Assembly: GCF_000407165.1 (NCBI RefSeq)
Contig: NZ_KE136479.1
Coordinates: 2,057,464-2,121,463, forward strand
Direction: 5' to 3'
Length of the DNA: 64,000 bases
From: Enterococcus haemoperoxidus ATCC BAA-382
GTDB taxonomy: Bacteria > Bacillota > Bacilli > Lactobacillales > Enterococcaceae
In this document: in pieces, positions 63,918 through 64,000 of the stretch
Layout: every line of letters begins with the position of its first letter
How positions within the stretch are numbered: position 1 is the first letter of the stretch
Program-made: the position numbers and the translations under genes
The notes under the pieces: generated by a model
Told to the model about the DNA's origin: nothing
The model's database searches: none
Seen by the model: only the letters and a program-made list of their open reading frames with translations

Positions 63918-64000
63918 GAGGATTTATATTGAACTAAGTTCTTCTCTTTCGGTATCCAGTATCCTTATTTATTAATTTTTTTGTACTAGCTCGGCAAGCT

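Overview
The window looks like chromosome of a low-GC Lactobacillales bacterium, most probably an Enterococcus or close relative. The reasons are strong AGGAGG ribosome sites, AT-rich spacers, the mtlA-mtlR-mtlF-mtlD and rapZ-yvcK-whiA orders, the nudF-macP-mtnN order known from streptococci, a GlnP with two fused substrate-binding domains, and CodY, CcpA, CtsR, BirA, LexA and CstR type operators. The species cannot be fixed from the sequence alone. Apart from one IS110-family element the region is housekeeping and metabolic; no prophage, CRISPR array, tRNA or rRNA was seen.

Layout. 0-4.1 kb: the end of a probable trmN6, a GIY-YIG protein, an LtrA-like membrane protein, then a minus-strand run nudF-macP-mtnN-pncA. 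4.3-7.4 kb: a lipoprotein and the xpaC-telA pair. 7.4-12.8 kb: the mannitol operon (mtlA, mtlR, mtlF, mtlD) with a legible control region (candidate MtlR dyad, promoter, cre site). 12.8-17.5 kb: bioY with a CHY zinc finger gene behind a BirA operator, an NrtR-like regulator plus a GNAT gene, and an OatA-like acyltransferase. 18.3-24.9 kb: ilvD-ilvB-ilvN-ilvC-ilvA behind a CodY box, a consensus promoter, a leader peptide rich in Val/Leu/Ile codons and an attenuator. 25-28 kb: two small membrane proteins and an IS110 element whose long structured 5' leader is a candidate bridge RNA. 28-33 kb: clpP (CtsR box), a DsbA-like protein, rapZ-yvcK-whiA. 33.5-41.7 kb: uvrB-uvrA (LexA-like box) and glnP-glnQ.

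41.8-54.2 kb holds a mixed set: an SLC13/ArsB-type transporter, trhO, a VOC protein, tcyP, DUF1149, an ACT-domain gene plus UPF0210 gene behind a structured leader, a frameshifted WYL regulator with a DUF3224 gene, a GntR-ABC cassette with a permease remnant, and a Crp/Fnr regulator that may start at AUC. 54.3-56.9 kb is a persulfide-response operon (two rhodaneses, a CoA-disulfide reductase with rhodanese domain, CstR) with a perfect palindromic operator. 57-64 kb has a GH73 glucosaminidase, a two-component system, a large lipoprotein glycoside hydrolase, a membrane-anchored endonuclease/exonuclease/phosphatase protein and a zinc-ribbon remnant.

The most interesting points are the IS110 leader RNA and its insertion next to a family of dyad terminators, the ilv attenuator, the structured leader of the ACT-UPF0210 operon, the folded 110-bp element between crp and cstR, and several decayed or frame-broken genes. 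Nothing here can be firmly called a wholly new system from sequence alone.
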